A stretch of DNA of 64,000 nt from Bilabrum cf. latius (taxonomy: Eukaryota > Bigyra: Bicosoecida > Bigyra > Bicosoecida), in assembly GCA_965178125.1 (NCBI GenBank), contig OZ237761.1, positions 1 to 64,000 on the forward strand, in the 5' to 3' direction. The notes below the pieces were generated by a model that searched no databases, had not been told where the DNA came from, and worked only from the letters and a program-made list of their open reading frames with translations. Shown here piece by piece: positions 47,501-58,479 of the stretch (the stretch's first letter is position 1; every line of letters starts with the position of its first letter). The position numbers and the translations under genes are program-made.

Positions 47501-49583
47501 TTCAAGCATTCAAGACGGGAACGTTCAGTGTGTCCCGGTCGAGCTGGCGTTCAATGACATTCAGTACGTGGTATCTGTGCCTTCTTCAGGCAGTAACCGC
47601 GCAGGCACCGCACTCTCGGAATCATAGCAATTCCATGCATTTGATGCTCTTCGGGCGTAGGCAGGGTATACCCATGTAAATGGCCGTGCGGGTGGTATCG
47701 GCTCTGGCCCCATCGCTGATGGCGGTGCCAGTCAGCTGCCACTGCTCCAGGGAGTATCCGGTATTTTCAGACCAATGCGTCTAGTTTGCTTGATGGGTGC
47801 GTCAGGCGCGGGAAAGACAACATTACTGGATGTACTCGCTGGCCGCAAGACCCAGGGCACGGAATCAGGCGTCGTTCGTCTAAATGGGCGGCCAGCATCG
47901 AAGCAATAGCGGGCTTCCTTGACTGCATATTGCGAGCAGACCGACCAGCACTTGCCGACATTAACGGTCGAAGAGTCACTGGATTTCTCGGCTAGGCTGA
48001 GGCTAGACGCAGATACTGCAGAGAACGAGAGCAAACGGCACGCAATCGTGAGCCATGTTATGGAACTGCTTGAGCTAGACTCCATCAAAGGCCGGCCTGC
48101 TGGCTCTCTGTCTGTCGGCGAGGCCAAGCGCCTCACCATCGGCTGCGAGCTGGTGGCCAACCCGAGCCTGCTCTTCCTGGACGAGCCAACTACAGGGTTA
48201 GACTCTAGATCTGCCGTGCAGGTGATGCATGTGCTGCAGAATGTGGCACAGACAGGTCGCACCGTGGTTTGCACGATCCACCAGCCGAGCTATGACGTGT
48301 TCACATCCTTTGACGACGTGCTACTGCTAGCCAAGGGCGGGCGGCAGGTGTACTTCGGTCCCATTGGCGACCACTGTGAGGACCTGGTGAGGCACATCGA
48401 GGCACATCCAACTGCTACACTGCGCCCGATCAGAGTAAATCCGGCAACTTGGATGCTAAATGAGCTGGAGGCGGAACGGGAACGAGTGGACGCATTATTG
48501 GCAGGCGGCGGTACATCCGGTACGGAGGGCCAACCCCTGGTACTTAAGCAGCTCAGATCGAGCCTCCTTTTTGAGACGTTCAGGGACTCCTAGGCATTTG
48601 CGTCTTTATCCCGGGAGCTAAAGCACAGCTAGGCTGCCCATTCATCCGCTGCCGGGCGCACGCAGGCTCGCACCAGCAAGTTAAACGACCTGGCTAGATT
48701 CGCGGCTGTCCTAGAGAGAACCTTTACGGACAGCTACCGTGATATAACCTTCAATGGATCAAGGTTTACAACCCTAGTTATGCTTGGACTCATCTTTGGC
48801 TTGCTGTTTTTCGGGTTAGATTTCACGTCAAGTCAAGGCGGCGTGCTATCCATGGTTGGGGTGCTGCAGAGCATGGCATCCTACAGCGGGATCCAGTCAC
48901 TTGCGGCGCAGGTGGTGCTACTATACAAGTATAGACCGAACTTCTACAGAGAGAGGGCACTTGGGATGTACGGCACCACGACCTACTACCTGACTATGGC
49001 ACTGAAGGAGGTCGTGTACCTCGCCTGTCTTTGCGTGGTATTCACTCCGATTGTGTACGCCTTCGTTGGGCTTCGGTTCGACCAGATCAGCGTGTTTGCC
49101 GAGACGATAGCCAGCGTATTCATCGTGGGGTTGCAACTGTCCCTCATGTCACAGTTCTTTGCTGTGGCTTTTTCGAACGTGCACACGGCCGAGTTTTTCG
49201 TCGGGGAGCTGTTGCTCATCCAGACCATTTTCAACGGGGTATTCACGTCGGGCGTACAAAACTACAAACCTGCTCTGCGCTGGCTGGCGTACCTGAACCC
49301 ACTCTTTCTCGTAAATGTGCCTCTGGCCCTAAACTAGGCTCACTGCTTCGATGCTGGGCCCCCGGCTGACGAACTAGCTCGTATTGAGGCCGGGTGTCCC
49401 ACAATTTCCGTGGTGAACAACGGTGTCGAGCTGGTGCAGACGGTGGAAGGTTATGTAGAGCAGCTAGTGGACGCGACCTATGCGGAACGTTGGAAGTACT
49501 ACGTCGGAATATTGGCGATCACTGCTGGGTACCAGGCCCTTGGGTACGTGCTTGGGCAGGTGCTTGACTTCTAGAAGCGCTGA
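44552..49583 (+). CDS. PDR-type ABCG transporter, full length
   Basis: Five exons (44552-44930, 44951-45252, 45344-46267, 46325-46411, 46509-49583) give 1,588 residues in NBD-TMD-NBD-TMD order, ending at TGA. About 11 TAG sense codons occur. NBD1 has a degenerate Walker A ([11 protein letters not shown], Thr for Lys, about residue 160), a Q-loop whose Gln is the TAG at 45205 (SYVG-Q-ADVHEP), signature [13 protein letters not shown] and Walker B with [12 protein letters not shown]2 has a normal Walker A ([12 protein letters not shown], about residue 993), Q-loop [18 protein letters not shown], an altered signature [12 protein letters not shown] and [13 protein letters not shown]. So one composite ATP site is degenerate and the other intact, as in fungal Pdr5-type pumps. 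Hydrophobic segments after each NBD (46580-46900; 48780-49330) supply the two membrane domains. Plasma-membrane efflux of hydrophobic compounds is the family's usual role; the substrate is unknown. Confidence 0.9.
44931..44950 (+). other. Candidate 20-nt intron in the ABC transporter gene
   Basis: Frame 2 upstream codes for [15 protein letters not shown], an N-terminal PDR segment; NBD1 lies in frame 1. The only clean join is GTGAGT at 44931 to CAG at 44950, phase 1 on both sides. At 20 nt this is far shorter than the other introns here (57-200 nt). A sequencing indel in this spot is the main alternative. Confidence 0.4.
45253..45343 (+). other. Intron in NBD1 of the ABC transporter gene
   Basis: 91 nt, GTAAG to GCGCAG, phase 0. 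Its removal joins STREMFE to FAAGATFGG, matching the TVRETLEFA block that follows the Q-loop in PDR proteins. An earlier AG (45323) is out of phase. Confidence 0.75.
46268..46324 (+). other. Intron 3 of the ABC transporter gene
   Basis: 57 nt, GTGAGT to CCCTAG, phase 0. It joins [10 protein letters not shown] to [19 protein letters not shown], as expected after the first TMD1 helix. Confidence 0.7.
46412..46508 (+). other. Intron 4 of the ABC transporter gene
   Basis: 97 nt, GTGAGT to CCGCAG, phase 0. 46508 is the only AG in this stretch that restores the downstream open frame ([18 protein letters not shown]). Confidence 0.7.
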
Positions 49584-49756
49584 GGATCCGGAGGATATGG
49601 TTCTGGAAGATGGAGACGACTAAATGACTGCCATGTACGTCCATGTGAACTCATTACGTAACTTACTATCAACTCTGCAGAGGAGAGACTCCATTTTATC
49701 TTGCTGCAGCCTGTCAACATGGGTGGGTCGGTCCACACAGATGCATTACTAAGCTC

Positions 49757-51910
49757 TCAGCGAGTTGCCATCCCAAGCGGAGGCACCACCCAGACAAACT
49801 CCTCGGCAATGACGCGCCCAGTGCCCTCACCAGGGCATTCCACAGCATGCCCATCGCAAGACTTGCTGCAGCTCCAGACGAAGACCGATAGAAAATCAGT
49901 CCCTAGCAACAGGCCGGCCGGAGCGCCAGCAGGGCGGCCTGTTTCTGCTTCTGCTATCAGGGACGGCAGCAGCTGCACCTCAAAATCGCAGGTAGCGCCG
50001 CACCGGCGGCACGGTGGCACGGTAGGCCTCACCTTTGACGAGGCCGGGGGTGCACCTGTTGGCCACAGGGGTTCGCCGCCGTACGCATATCGAGCCAACT
50101 ACCGGGGCGCGCAGGCCACTCGTGCTCTAAACGCATCCAATGAAGCCTTTATTACCAGCGACGAGGCGCCGCTTTGTCTAGCTGCGCACACGCTTCCGCC
50201 GATACTGGACTCGCCACCTGAAGACCCCTTCCCCTTGCCATGAGCTCCACGCCTCAATGGCTTCCCCTTCCCTTTTACAGTGCTTCCGTCACCAGAATGT
50301 CCAGCAGTTCTCCATCCGCCCGTGCCTCGCCCCGCTAATCCTGGTCCCTCCTCTTTCTCCGCCGTCTCCGATCTCCAGCTCGCCACTGAGGAAGCCGTTG
50401 AGCGCCGGCCTGCCCCACTGTTGCCTCCCTGCGGCCGCTATCCTCGCATCCAATCCCTGCGCAGGTCATCGTCATCGCTGTCGTCTTCCTCCTGGCCCGG
50501 CCCCATGCTTCGACTAGAACCGATCGATCCGTCTCCAGGGCTTGTTCCCACCGCAGTGCTCGGCAACAAGTCCAGAAGAGATCCTGCACCCGCACTCGCG
50601 GCATGCTTCTCGTGCTTACCTCTGCCTTTTCCCTTTCCTTTCTCTTTGCCTTTTGGTGTGTGCAGTGCATGCTCAGCCCCTCCCTTGGCTGCACCACTCC
50701 CATCGCCGCTAGTCATACCGGCGTCTTCCTTCTCCTGTGCAAGGTACCTCTGATAGAGCTCTTCAATATGCGCTGCGTCCCCACTACCTGCAGTCATCGC
50801 GCCGGTTCCAGATCCCGCTGCACTCCTGCCGGTCCCTACCCTTTCCCTGTCTCTTGCTTTCTTTTCGGCAGTCAGGGCCTCCCACGGCTCCTCCTCGCAT
50901 TTCACGGGCATCACAGGCAGCACGATTCCGCTGTCCGTGCCCGCGCCTGGCCCGATCGAAGGGTCCATACTAGCACCTGCTGCTTCCGCTGCACCAGTAG
51001 CAACAGGGGCGCTACTAGTTGAAGCGAAATCAGTAACGCCGGCATCGGAGTCCTACTTTGTCACCCCCGTCGCTGTGCTTCCCACCTGCCTGAACGTGCT
51101 AGCAGACCTGCTGGGTGATCCGGAGGTAGCATCTGCCCTATCTGAGTCTGGCGCTGGCCCAGTGCCGTGCGACTATGTATCTGGCCCGATACAGGCAGCA
51201 AGATCAATGCCTTGCGTAAGCACAGGGCTGCCACTAGCAGGGTCAGAGGGATCGGCTGCAGCTGCAGCGATCGATCCAGTGGCGGAAGGACCCGAGCTCG
51301 TGCCAGTGGTCGGCTCTGTCCAATCCACTGCTGCTGCAGTGTCCCACGGATTTGGTTCGCTGCCAGCAGCCTGGTCTGGGGAATCCACTGCGGCCCAGTC
51401 CGCTGCGCCGTCCTCCGTTGCCTCACCCTCTGGGACCGGGTCTCCAGGGGCGCCCCATGCGCTGCTCGTGTCTTGGTCCAGCCCGGACCAGTCATCAGCG
51501 GCATCTGGTGTGACACCAGACGAGCTAGGTGCGCTAGGCTAAGTCGGACTAGAATCATGACCAGCTCTTGTACTGGAGGTTGGCTCTACTGACGGCTCCG
51601 CCGCCCTGCCGCCTGGGGCTTGGCTGCGAAACACGCGTACTGTTCCAGGCAATCCAGCGCAGTCACTGCGGCGACATACGAACGTATTCAGATATCTCTT
51701 CTCAGTTCCGTAGCATGGAGCGTGAAGCTGCATCAAGTGAATCATTTTGTCGCTGCAATTTCTGCATGTTGGCGTTCTTCGCGGCAACGGTGGTCTCGGA
51801 GCTCCGCCAACGAAAGATGCTTGTGACAAACTTGTGGTTTTCCCCTACAAATCGCAAGACGCGACAAGTAAAACTGCCTCTTCATGCGATCTTGGTCCCA
51901 CAAACGACAT
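49757..51910 (-). CDS. PDCD2/TSR4-like protein
   Basis: 717 residues, from ATG at 51910 to TGA at 49759-49757 on the minus strand, with TAG sense codons at 51847, 51541, 51175, 51055, 50440 and 50101 (top coordinate). The N-terminus fits the PDCD2 pattern: SFVGGAPRPP, then CRNCSDKMIHLMQLHAP and YLNTFVCRRSDC with the RVFRSQ end. The C-terminus fits the PDCD2_C domain: ARYAYGGEPLWPT, CRRCGATCDFEVQLLPSL, VWSCSKSC and EEFVWV. The TAG at 50101 sits just before LARY, where relatives have the Gln of PEQxLRY. In yeast and animals these proteins chaperone ribosomal protein uS5 (Rps2) for 40S assembly. The middle 400 residues are a low-complexity Ala/Gly/Ser/Asp and Lys-Gly insert (KGKEKGKGKGRGKHEK). 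The gene converges on the ABC transporter, 173 bp away. Confidence 0.85.
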
Positions 51911-52068
51911 CACGCGCTAAATCAGGCCGAATAGTTGGATTCTATCCCTTTATCTATTTGGCTCCGGATGTGAGGTACTGGGGTTAGTAACGTGCGAGTC
52001 AAACAAAATCGGAATTTCTCACATCTTGCCAAACTGCAACAGTTGCACTTACCTTCGCACCTAGGGCT
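51911..52068. promoter_or_regulatory. Divergent intergenic region, 158 bp
   Basis: The PDCD2/TSR4-like gene leaves to the left and the secreted-protein gene to the right. The space is AT-richer than both coding regions. It must hold both promoters, but I see no defined element. Confidence 0.45.
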
Positions 52069-53835
52069 ATGAAGACTGTTGTTCCTTTGCTTGCCTCGAT
52101 ACTAGCAGCGAGTGCGCTGGGATCACCGGAAGAATTATTGAGAGATGCGGTTTTGCAGTCTCTGGGAGCAGGCTTTGCACGTATGTCTCATCGGCAAGAG
52201 AGTCTTGGCGCTTCCGTCGGCCATGTCTTGGCAGAGATGCACAGCCGTCTATCTGGCTAGTTTGGATCCAGTGGACGTCGGGCGTCTGGGAGTCCTCCAC
52301 CGGGTGGCAATGGGACTGCCCTGCTGCCTGACGGGTACTACAGGATTATTCCTACCTTTGAAGGCGGCGCCACTCTACCTGGCAAGCCAGCGGTGGCTCG
52401 GAACGGCGCCAGCCCAGTCGTATCTTACGAGTCGAGGTGTTTTGCCTCGAACGAGGCGAAGGTTTCATCTGTCTCAGACGGCGCGATCGACTTGCAGATC
52501 ACCGGCACCGGCCCGGCCAAGGGGGCCGGCCTGCTGACCCCTTGCACTGAGCTGTACCTCATCGTGCACCCAGGGGACCTGCAGTTCGCCACCATCAAGA
52601 CGGACGGATCAAAGCAGAGCGAGTCCACGACTGTGAAGATGTCCTATAACATCACGGCGCTGCCAGAGGGCACGCAGGAGTGGCTCGGCCACAGCGGCGT
52701 GCGCGTGATGCGGTTCCTTTACGAGCCCCTGGACCTGATCGGAGACCTGGCCGATACTCTGAGCCTGTACATCCCTGCCCTGGCCGAGCCCACCCTGGAC
52801 GCCGCCAGCGCCGAGAGGAACCTCGAGCTGCTGCACGACTACTGCGGGGGGGTGCAGATGCCCCCCCGGAGCAAAATCGTCACGGGGATCCCAGAGGAGG
52901 AGATCAAGTCGGGCACGCTCCTGGCCATCAACCGCCTGGACGGGCTGGGCACGCTGGAGGACTGGGCCACAGGTGCCCGCACCACCCACATCGCCACCAT
53001 GATGTGGCTCGGGTCGGGCGCTGACAGGGCACTCCACGTGGTGGAGAGCACCGACACGGAGAGCTACTGGCCCAACCCGAACATCCAGAGTACCCTGCTC
53101 AAGGAGTGGATCCCCCTAGCCGTGGCTGCCAACTACTCAGTGGCGCTGCTGCCCCTCAAGCCAGAGCTGCAGGCCAAGTTCGACGCCGGAATCGAGGCGG
53201 CCGAGAACTTCATCTCGGGGTCTCTGGGCGAAAAGTACGGCTACAGGTCATTTGTGGCGACTTTCTACGATGTTCCCGTGGGATCACTTCCGTGGCCCGC
53301 CACATGGCAGGCGGTGGAATCGATCTTCCAGCTGATCGGGCTGGTGGCGCCCTCGATCCCCGAGCTCATCATGAACGAGGGTCTCAACAAGAGGCTCAAC
53401 TCCACGGGACTGGGCATGGTGGCCGCGGCGAATTTGGCCAACCAGAGGAACGTGAGCTGGGGCGAGCTGCTGGCTATGCCGGAGCAGGATTCGTGGGTGT
53501 ACTCGGACGGGCCAGCGAGGGTGTGTGACGTCTACTCGTGCTCCATCTACAAGGCCGCCGGCCTCTTCGGTGACCTGACCGACAAGATCCAGTGCGGCGA
53601 GTTTTAGAACAGGGACGTGTACTCGCTGGATTTCTACGACGTAGCCAGCGAAGACGGGCTGCATGACCCGCGCCCCGCGGCGTGCAAGGAGGCGGACCCG
53701 ACGCTCCCCTACTGCATGCTCATTGGCACGAGGCAGATCGAGCTGAACGGGGTGAACTCGGTGGCGCCGTACGCCGGGATGAACGAGAGGTGCGCTTCCA
53801 CCCCGCCACACTACACACGTGCAGAGGGGTGCTGA
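52069..53835 (+). CDS. Secreted protein, permuted papain-like fold candidate
   Basis: 588 residues from ATG 52069 to TGA 53833-53835, with TAG sense codons at 52258 and 53605. Residues 1-19 (MKTVVPLLASILAASALGS) form a clear signal peptide. The core is strongly conserved in style: MPPRSKIVTGIP, SGTLLAINRLDGLGTLEDW, ARTTHIATMMW, VVESTDTESYWPNPNIQ, EWIPLAVAANYSVALLPL, KYGYRSFVATFYD, MPEQDSWVYSDG, RVCDVYSCSIYKAAGLFGDL and a C-terminal MNERCASTPPHYTR. From memory this resembles an uncharacterised family in plants and protists related to YiiX-like permuted papain amidases. His 307 (TTHIA) and Cys 486 or 491 would then be the catalytic pair. Possible N-glycosylation sites (NIT, NYS, NVS) suit secretion or vacuolar targeting. 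The exact reaction is unknown. Confidence 0.7.
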
Positions 53836-54161
53836 TTTTATGGAATTTGTTTTGCGAGTGCTTAGAGCCAGGCCCCGGTGAGCTTTGTGAACGTTGTGAC
53901 GTGACGCACGCGCATCGGTGCAACGCTTGAGGATGCGACTGGTGCAAGCCTTGCGAACCTACTTGCATGGTTACGGTTTACATTTGTTTGCTTGTACGAC
54001 CAGAATATAGAGACTCTCTCTACGGCAGTGGCTTCAAGTTGTTGTGAAGGAATCATACTCATCACGATCCGCTGGCATCCAGCGGTGTAGTCTACACTGG
54101 CACTAGCGCAACCTGAAGCTACTTGTCCTAAATCCCAAAGGCAAACAGTCTGTGTACCTGT
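53836..54161. other. Spacer upstream of zinc-cluster gene 2
   Basis: 326 bases, moderately AT-rich, without a supported gene. It should hold the 3' end of the secreted-protein transcript and the promoter of the next gene. Confidence 0.4.
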
Positions 54162-57100
54162 ATGAAGCGAAAGCGTGAGGCAGGCGCCAAAGGGGCCGGA
54201 CCAGATTCGAGCGACCCAACGAAGCAACCCAAGGCTGCTAGAAAAAGCACAGTCTCGGCCTGTCTAGCTTGCAAAAGAGCCAAGCGTTCTTGCTGGGCTG
54301 AGAGACCATGTCCCCGATGTGTAAAGCGCGGGATTCCGTGTGTCGAGGTGTTGGACCGCAGGAGCAAAGCCTTTCGTAAAATAAAGTCTGCTGTGAGCGG
54401 GTAGGCGTCATCCTCCATCGTGGTGTCCGTGCACGGGAAGTCCGATAGAACTACTGTGTTCAAGAAAAACCTATCAAAAGGTGCGCGCGAGTCTCTGAAT
54501 GCGGCGTCCAGTGACAGCGCAGACCACGCCCCATCGGATCCCACTACGTCAGAAGACAGCACAGAGTTCAGGCCCAGTACGTTGTTGGATACATAGGAGA
54601 AAACAGTTCGCTGCGATCAGACAGTGAATGATCGGAAATGCAGTAGACCATCTGGCATTGCTGGCCCGCACCAAGCTGCTGCCAGTAGAGGGATACTCCG
54701 TTCTCGTACAGCTAGCCTACCTGCCGCTGGCATGTAGTCTTCCTCCTCTGTATCGTACGCGGAGCAGCAGCTGAGGATCCGTCAGTTAATGGCGCTTGGA
54801 CCCCCGCTATCCATGTCCCAGCCGATGCTGACGATGCAGATCGACAGCAGGGGCGGTCTCCTAATGACGGTGCGGCAGGACCCCACGCACCCAGGTCTGC
54901 AAGCTTTGCTTGGCCAGGACTACAACCGCACCGTTTTCGTGCCACCGGCCATCGAGTCGGCTGCGAACGGGGTGTTGCTGCCGGATGGCGCTCGGCCTGT
55001 GCTACCCCCCCAAGCGCTCCAGCTGCAGAGTGCCTACCAGATTCAGGCGCACGACGCCTACATGTTCGACCAGCTGAGCCGGTCCCCCATCCCAGTGATG
55101 CGGCAAACCTACAATATGCTCACTCTGCAGCCGATGCAGCTATTCATGAACGCAGCAACTCTCGGCATGGTGTGCGGGGAGGAGGAGGTGGCGGTGGCGT
55201 ACATGGGCACGTCTGACTAGCTGATGGAGATGGACCCAATCAGCGCCGTGCTGTAGTCCACCAGCCAGTTGGGAGCTATCATCGGCAGGCGAAGGACGTT
55301 CACGCTGCCTGGTCAGATGTGCAGGCATTTCTTCGTGTCTGAGAAGGCAAAGCAGGAGGCCATGGAGTTTGTCGGATTGGTGGAGGAACAGGGCGAATCC
55401 TACACCAGTGCGGCACGCAAAGCGGTTGCAATCGTCGGTGAGAGACTCGCGCAGGCTCAGGCTCAGCACCACACATCTGCTGGTGCATCGAAGGCGAGCA
55501 GCGGCTTTGGCTCGGCATCGGGCGGAATGGCGGGGGGTGCACGAGCGAGAGCAGGATCAGGATCCTCGTCAACTGGGACGGATACATAGAGCAGCCTGAG
55601 CGGAGAAGGGGAGGCCACCCATTAGCAGGCAGGGGAGGAGGAGGAGCCGCTCTTCGACTTCTTGACGGAGCGCGTGGCCTCGGTGCTCTTCTACGTCGAG
55701 CATGAGATTACTGCCGACTGGGTAGGCACTGCCCCCCGGGCGTTGTGCGGACAGCTCAAGAACTGGGAGAGTCTCCCGAGTAAAGAGGAGCATCTCGGGG
55801 AGTTCCGTGGCCTTGCTGACCAACGGATCCAAGGGCCTTACCTGCCATGGTGCTGGGCCGCCGCAGAAACCATTGAAGCGAAGCAGAAGGAGGAGCCTTT
55901 CCGGCCGTGGTCGACCCGACCGACAAAGTTACCAACTAGACGTTTGGATGGATCTGTCTAGCCCCTTGCTTCTGGGACAGGGCATCCCCCAGTCCCGCAT
56001 CCAGCAGCGCAGAGTGGCGATGCAGCGACGCCACCTTCTAGCCGTGACGTGACGCACGGCCAGCACTTGAGCCACCCTTCCTCTGGACAGGAGTCGTCGG
56101 GTGCATCGGTCCCTATTGATGGCGTACAGTCAAGTAACCCTTCGTCATCATCCGGAAAAGGATCCTCTGGCGCATCAGCGGCCACCGACCAAGACAACAT
56201 CGCCGACGATGCGTCCAGCTTGCCACGCGGCAGGGCTTCCGCGATGCATGCCACCTCGACCAGCAGCCGACCTGGAAGTGCTGCGTCTGGAGTATTGCAA
56301 GCCGGCAGTTCCACCACAGCTCATCAAGGTCCAGGCCACGATTGGATGCAGACTCCGGCCAGTGGAAGCCCCAGCGCCGGATCTGCTGGTAGCAGCTTGC
56401 ACATGCCAGCAGGGGAGGGCAACGACCGCGCCGGGCGATTCGCCCTAGGCAGCCCTTAGAGCTTGGCGCTTGGCTCCTTGGGAACCGGCTCAGTACTCGA
56501 TGATGGTGCCGGCAAAGGCGCCGGCAATGACGATGCGTCCTCTCTTGCATCACATGGGATGCAGCCCATGATGCTCGGCTCTCCCTCTGCTGGTTTCGAT
56601 GCTGGCGCCGGCGAGTCGAAGCAGTCCCGATCGTGGGGTGGATTCGAGCCGGGTGAGGTGGCACTCACCCGTCCCATTTCAGCAGCAGACACACACAGGA
56701 TGGACCCGCCGAGGGGAAGCACAAAGACATACGTGGAGGCGCCGTCCTTGGGCCTGCCATATTCGGGGTCATAGCGATTCCTGAGTCCGGGGTAGGCAAG
56801 TGGTCAGCAGGCCATGATCGAGGAGGGGATGCCGGGTGCACACGGTGCAGGTGCTAGCAGTGGTGGATCGGCGTATGGAACCGGCGCTGGAGTAGGTGTC
56901 TCGTCATCGTCAAGCAGTGCAATGATTGGTGCTGGCAGCAGCAGCAGCAGCAGCAGCAGCTCTCATGCAGCTGCAGCTGGTGCAGGCCACGGCATGAGCA
57001 CACTGCAGCCCATGCCTATGGTGCACCGCTTCGGCGGCGTCAGGCGCTCCGATGATCCAGGCCACGGTACGGCTGCAGGTCAGATTTGGGATCTGGACGA

Positions 57101-57578
57101 GATCAGCGAGGTGTCCGGCTCAGTCATGTCCAGCTTGCCGCCCTCCAAGCGTGCCCGGACGGAGCGGGGCGGCGCCGGTGGCACAGGCAGAGCGGTGCCG
57201 CGGATGGATGGTGAAGATGGATTCGGATCACCTCTCGGGGAGGCATCAGGCACTGGGTCGTATGCGTACGTATGGCCTGAAGCGTCTGATTCCCCAACTC
57301 ATCACGAATTGCGCCAGGATGCCGCGGGTGGTGCAGCGCACCTGTCTCCTGCCGACCGTGCCAGACTCCGGTGGATCCCGCGTGAGCTACTCGCGGTGCT
57401 GGACCCAGTGGACGTGCAGATGCTGAAGAGGAAGGTCGTTCTGCAATCGGAGCTGCAAGCATGGCACTTCGATTTCCGCAGGAGGCTGCAGATGCCGGGG
57501 AGCAGGCTGGGTGAGGAGCTGACGAGGTTGATCCTGAGTGCCTCGAGCGGGGATGCGAGGATAGTTGGACCATCGTAA
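54162..57578 (+). CDS. Zn(II)2Cys6 zinc-cluster transcription factor 2
   Basis: 1,138 residues from ATG 54162 to TAA 57576-57578 with about 11 TAG sense codons (including 54402, 55218, 55587, 55959, 56457 and 56772); no intron is needed. The zinc cluster CLACKRAKRSC with PCPRCVKRGIPC has Cys 34, 37, 44, 50, 53 and 60, the same spacing as regulator 1 but different flanks, so the two are not recent duplicates. A basic start (MKRKRE) may be a nuclear signal. The middle region (54780-55470; MLTMQIDSRGGLLMTVRQD, PIPVMRQTYNMLTLQPM) is the most ordered and may be a PAS-like or ligand-sensing part. The rest is rich in Ser, Gly, Ala and Gln, with a poly-Ser run from AGC repeats at 56935-56960. The C-terminal helix region (LLAVLDPVDVQMLKRKVVLQ) is charged. 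Target genes are unknown. Confidence 0.82.
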
Positions 57579-58479
57579 GTTACATAAATGATCGTCATTG
57601 CATGTACAATACGCTGTGCATTACCGTCCGCAGGGCATGATGTCTGTGACGACGCCTACGAGGTGACACGGCTCTATGGGTAACTGTCTATTTCTGAATC
57701 AAGTCGACATGCAGTGACAAGCAAAAACATTCTTGGATCTGTAAAGAGCAGATCTAAGCCCAAGAGCTGAATCATACTATTAATGACCAAATTTGATCCG
57801 GATGCTAGCCATCGGATTGCGACGACTACGTGGGATCTTGCCTCGTTAAGAGCACCCAGGGATCCTGGATCCTGGATACATGCCAGGGTATACGCGCAAC
57901 CTAGTCTCTAAATCAATCAGACATGGCAAGACCTGACGAAGCTGTGCATGTGCGCGACCCTTGACCAGATTGACCGGGCTAGGAAGAGCACGGGCACCAC
58001 ACCGCCGAGGAGGAGGGGGTCGGGAGGGTGGGCAACAAAATACCCAATCTCCGCACCTCTCCTAGAGAGGATATGCGCGTCATCGCAAAGCAATCCGTTG
58101 TCATTGGTCGCATCTTCCGATTGCGACCCCCAGCGGAACCCACGTGACGTCCCAGCGCTTTCACCCTGACATCCACTCCGAACCGCATTCGGCGATAGGA
58201 TCCAGACACCAACTCAAAAGATGAAAGCGATCAAAAGCTGTAGCATTAAAAACACATGCTGAGTAGAATGGCAAGACGTAGGAGCCTCTACTTGACTCCG
58301 ATTCCGACTATTACTACTCAACTGGCGCCCACCCGGGTGGCACCACATTGCACACCACTGGCGTCCATCGCACACTCAGCTGGCACGTGACCCCCATATC
58401 ACGGCTGGCATCCCACCAGCACTTCCGCTAACGGATATTGATCCGTTTCCCACGGACCGTACTATGCTCACAGTGTTGA
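57579..58479. other. Long spacer between convergent genes
   Basis: About 900 bases between two genes that converge. Stops occur in all frames. A short direct repeat GGATCCTGGATCCTGGAT lies near 57861. I see no tRNA-like cloverleaf, rRNA or transposon end. It presumably contains the two 3' ends and unassigned sequence. Confidence 0.5.
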
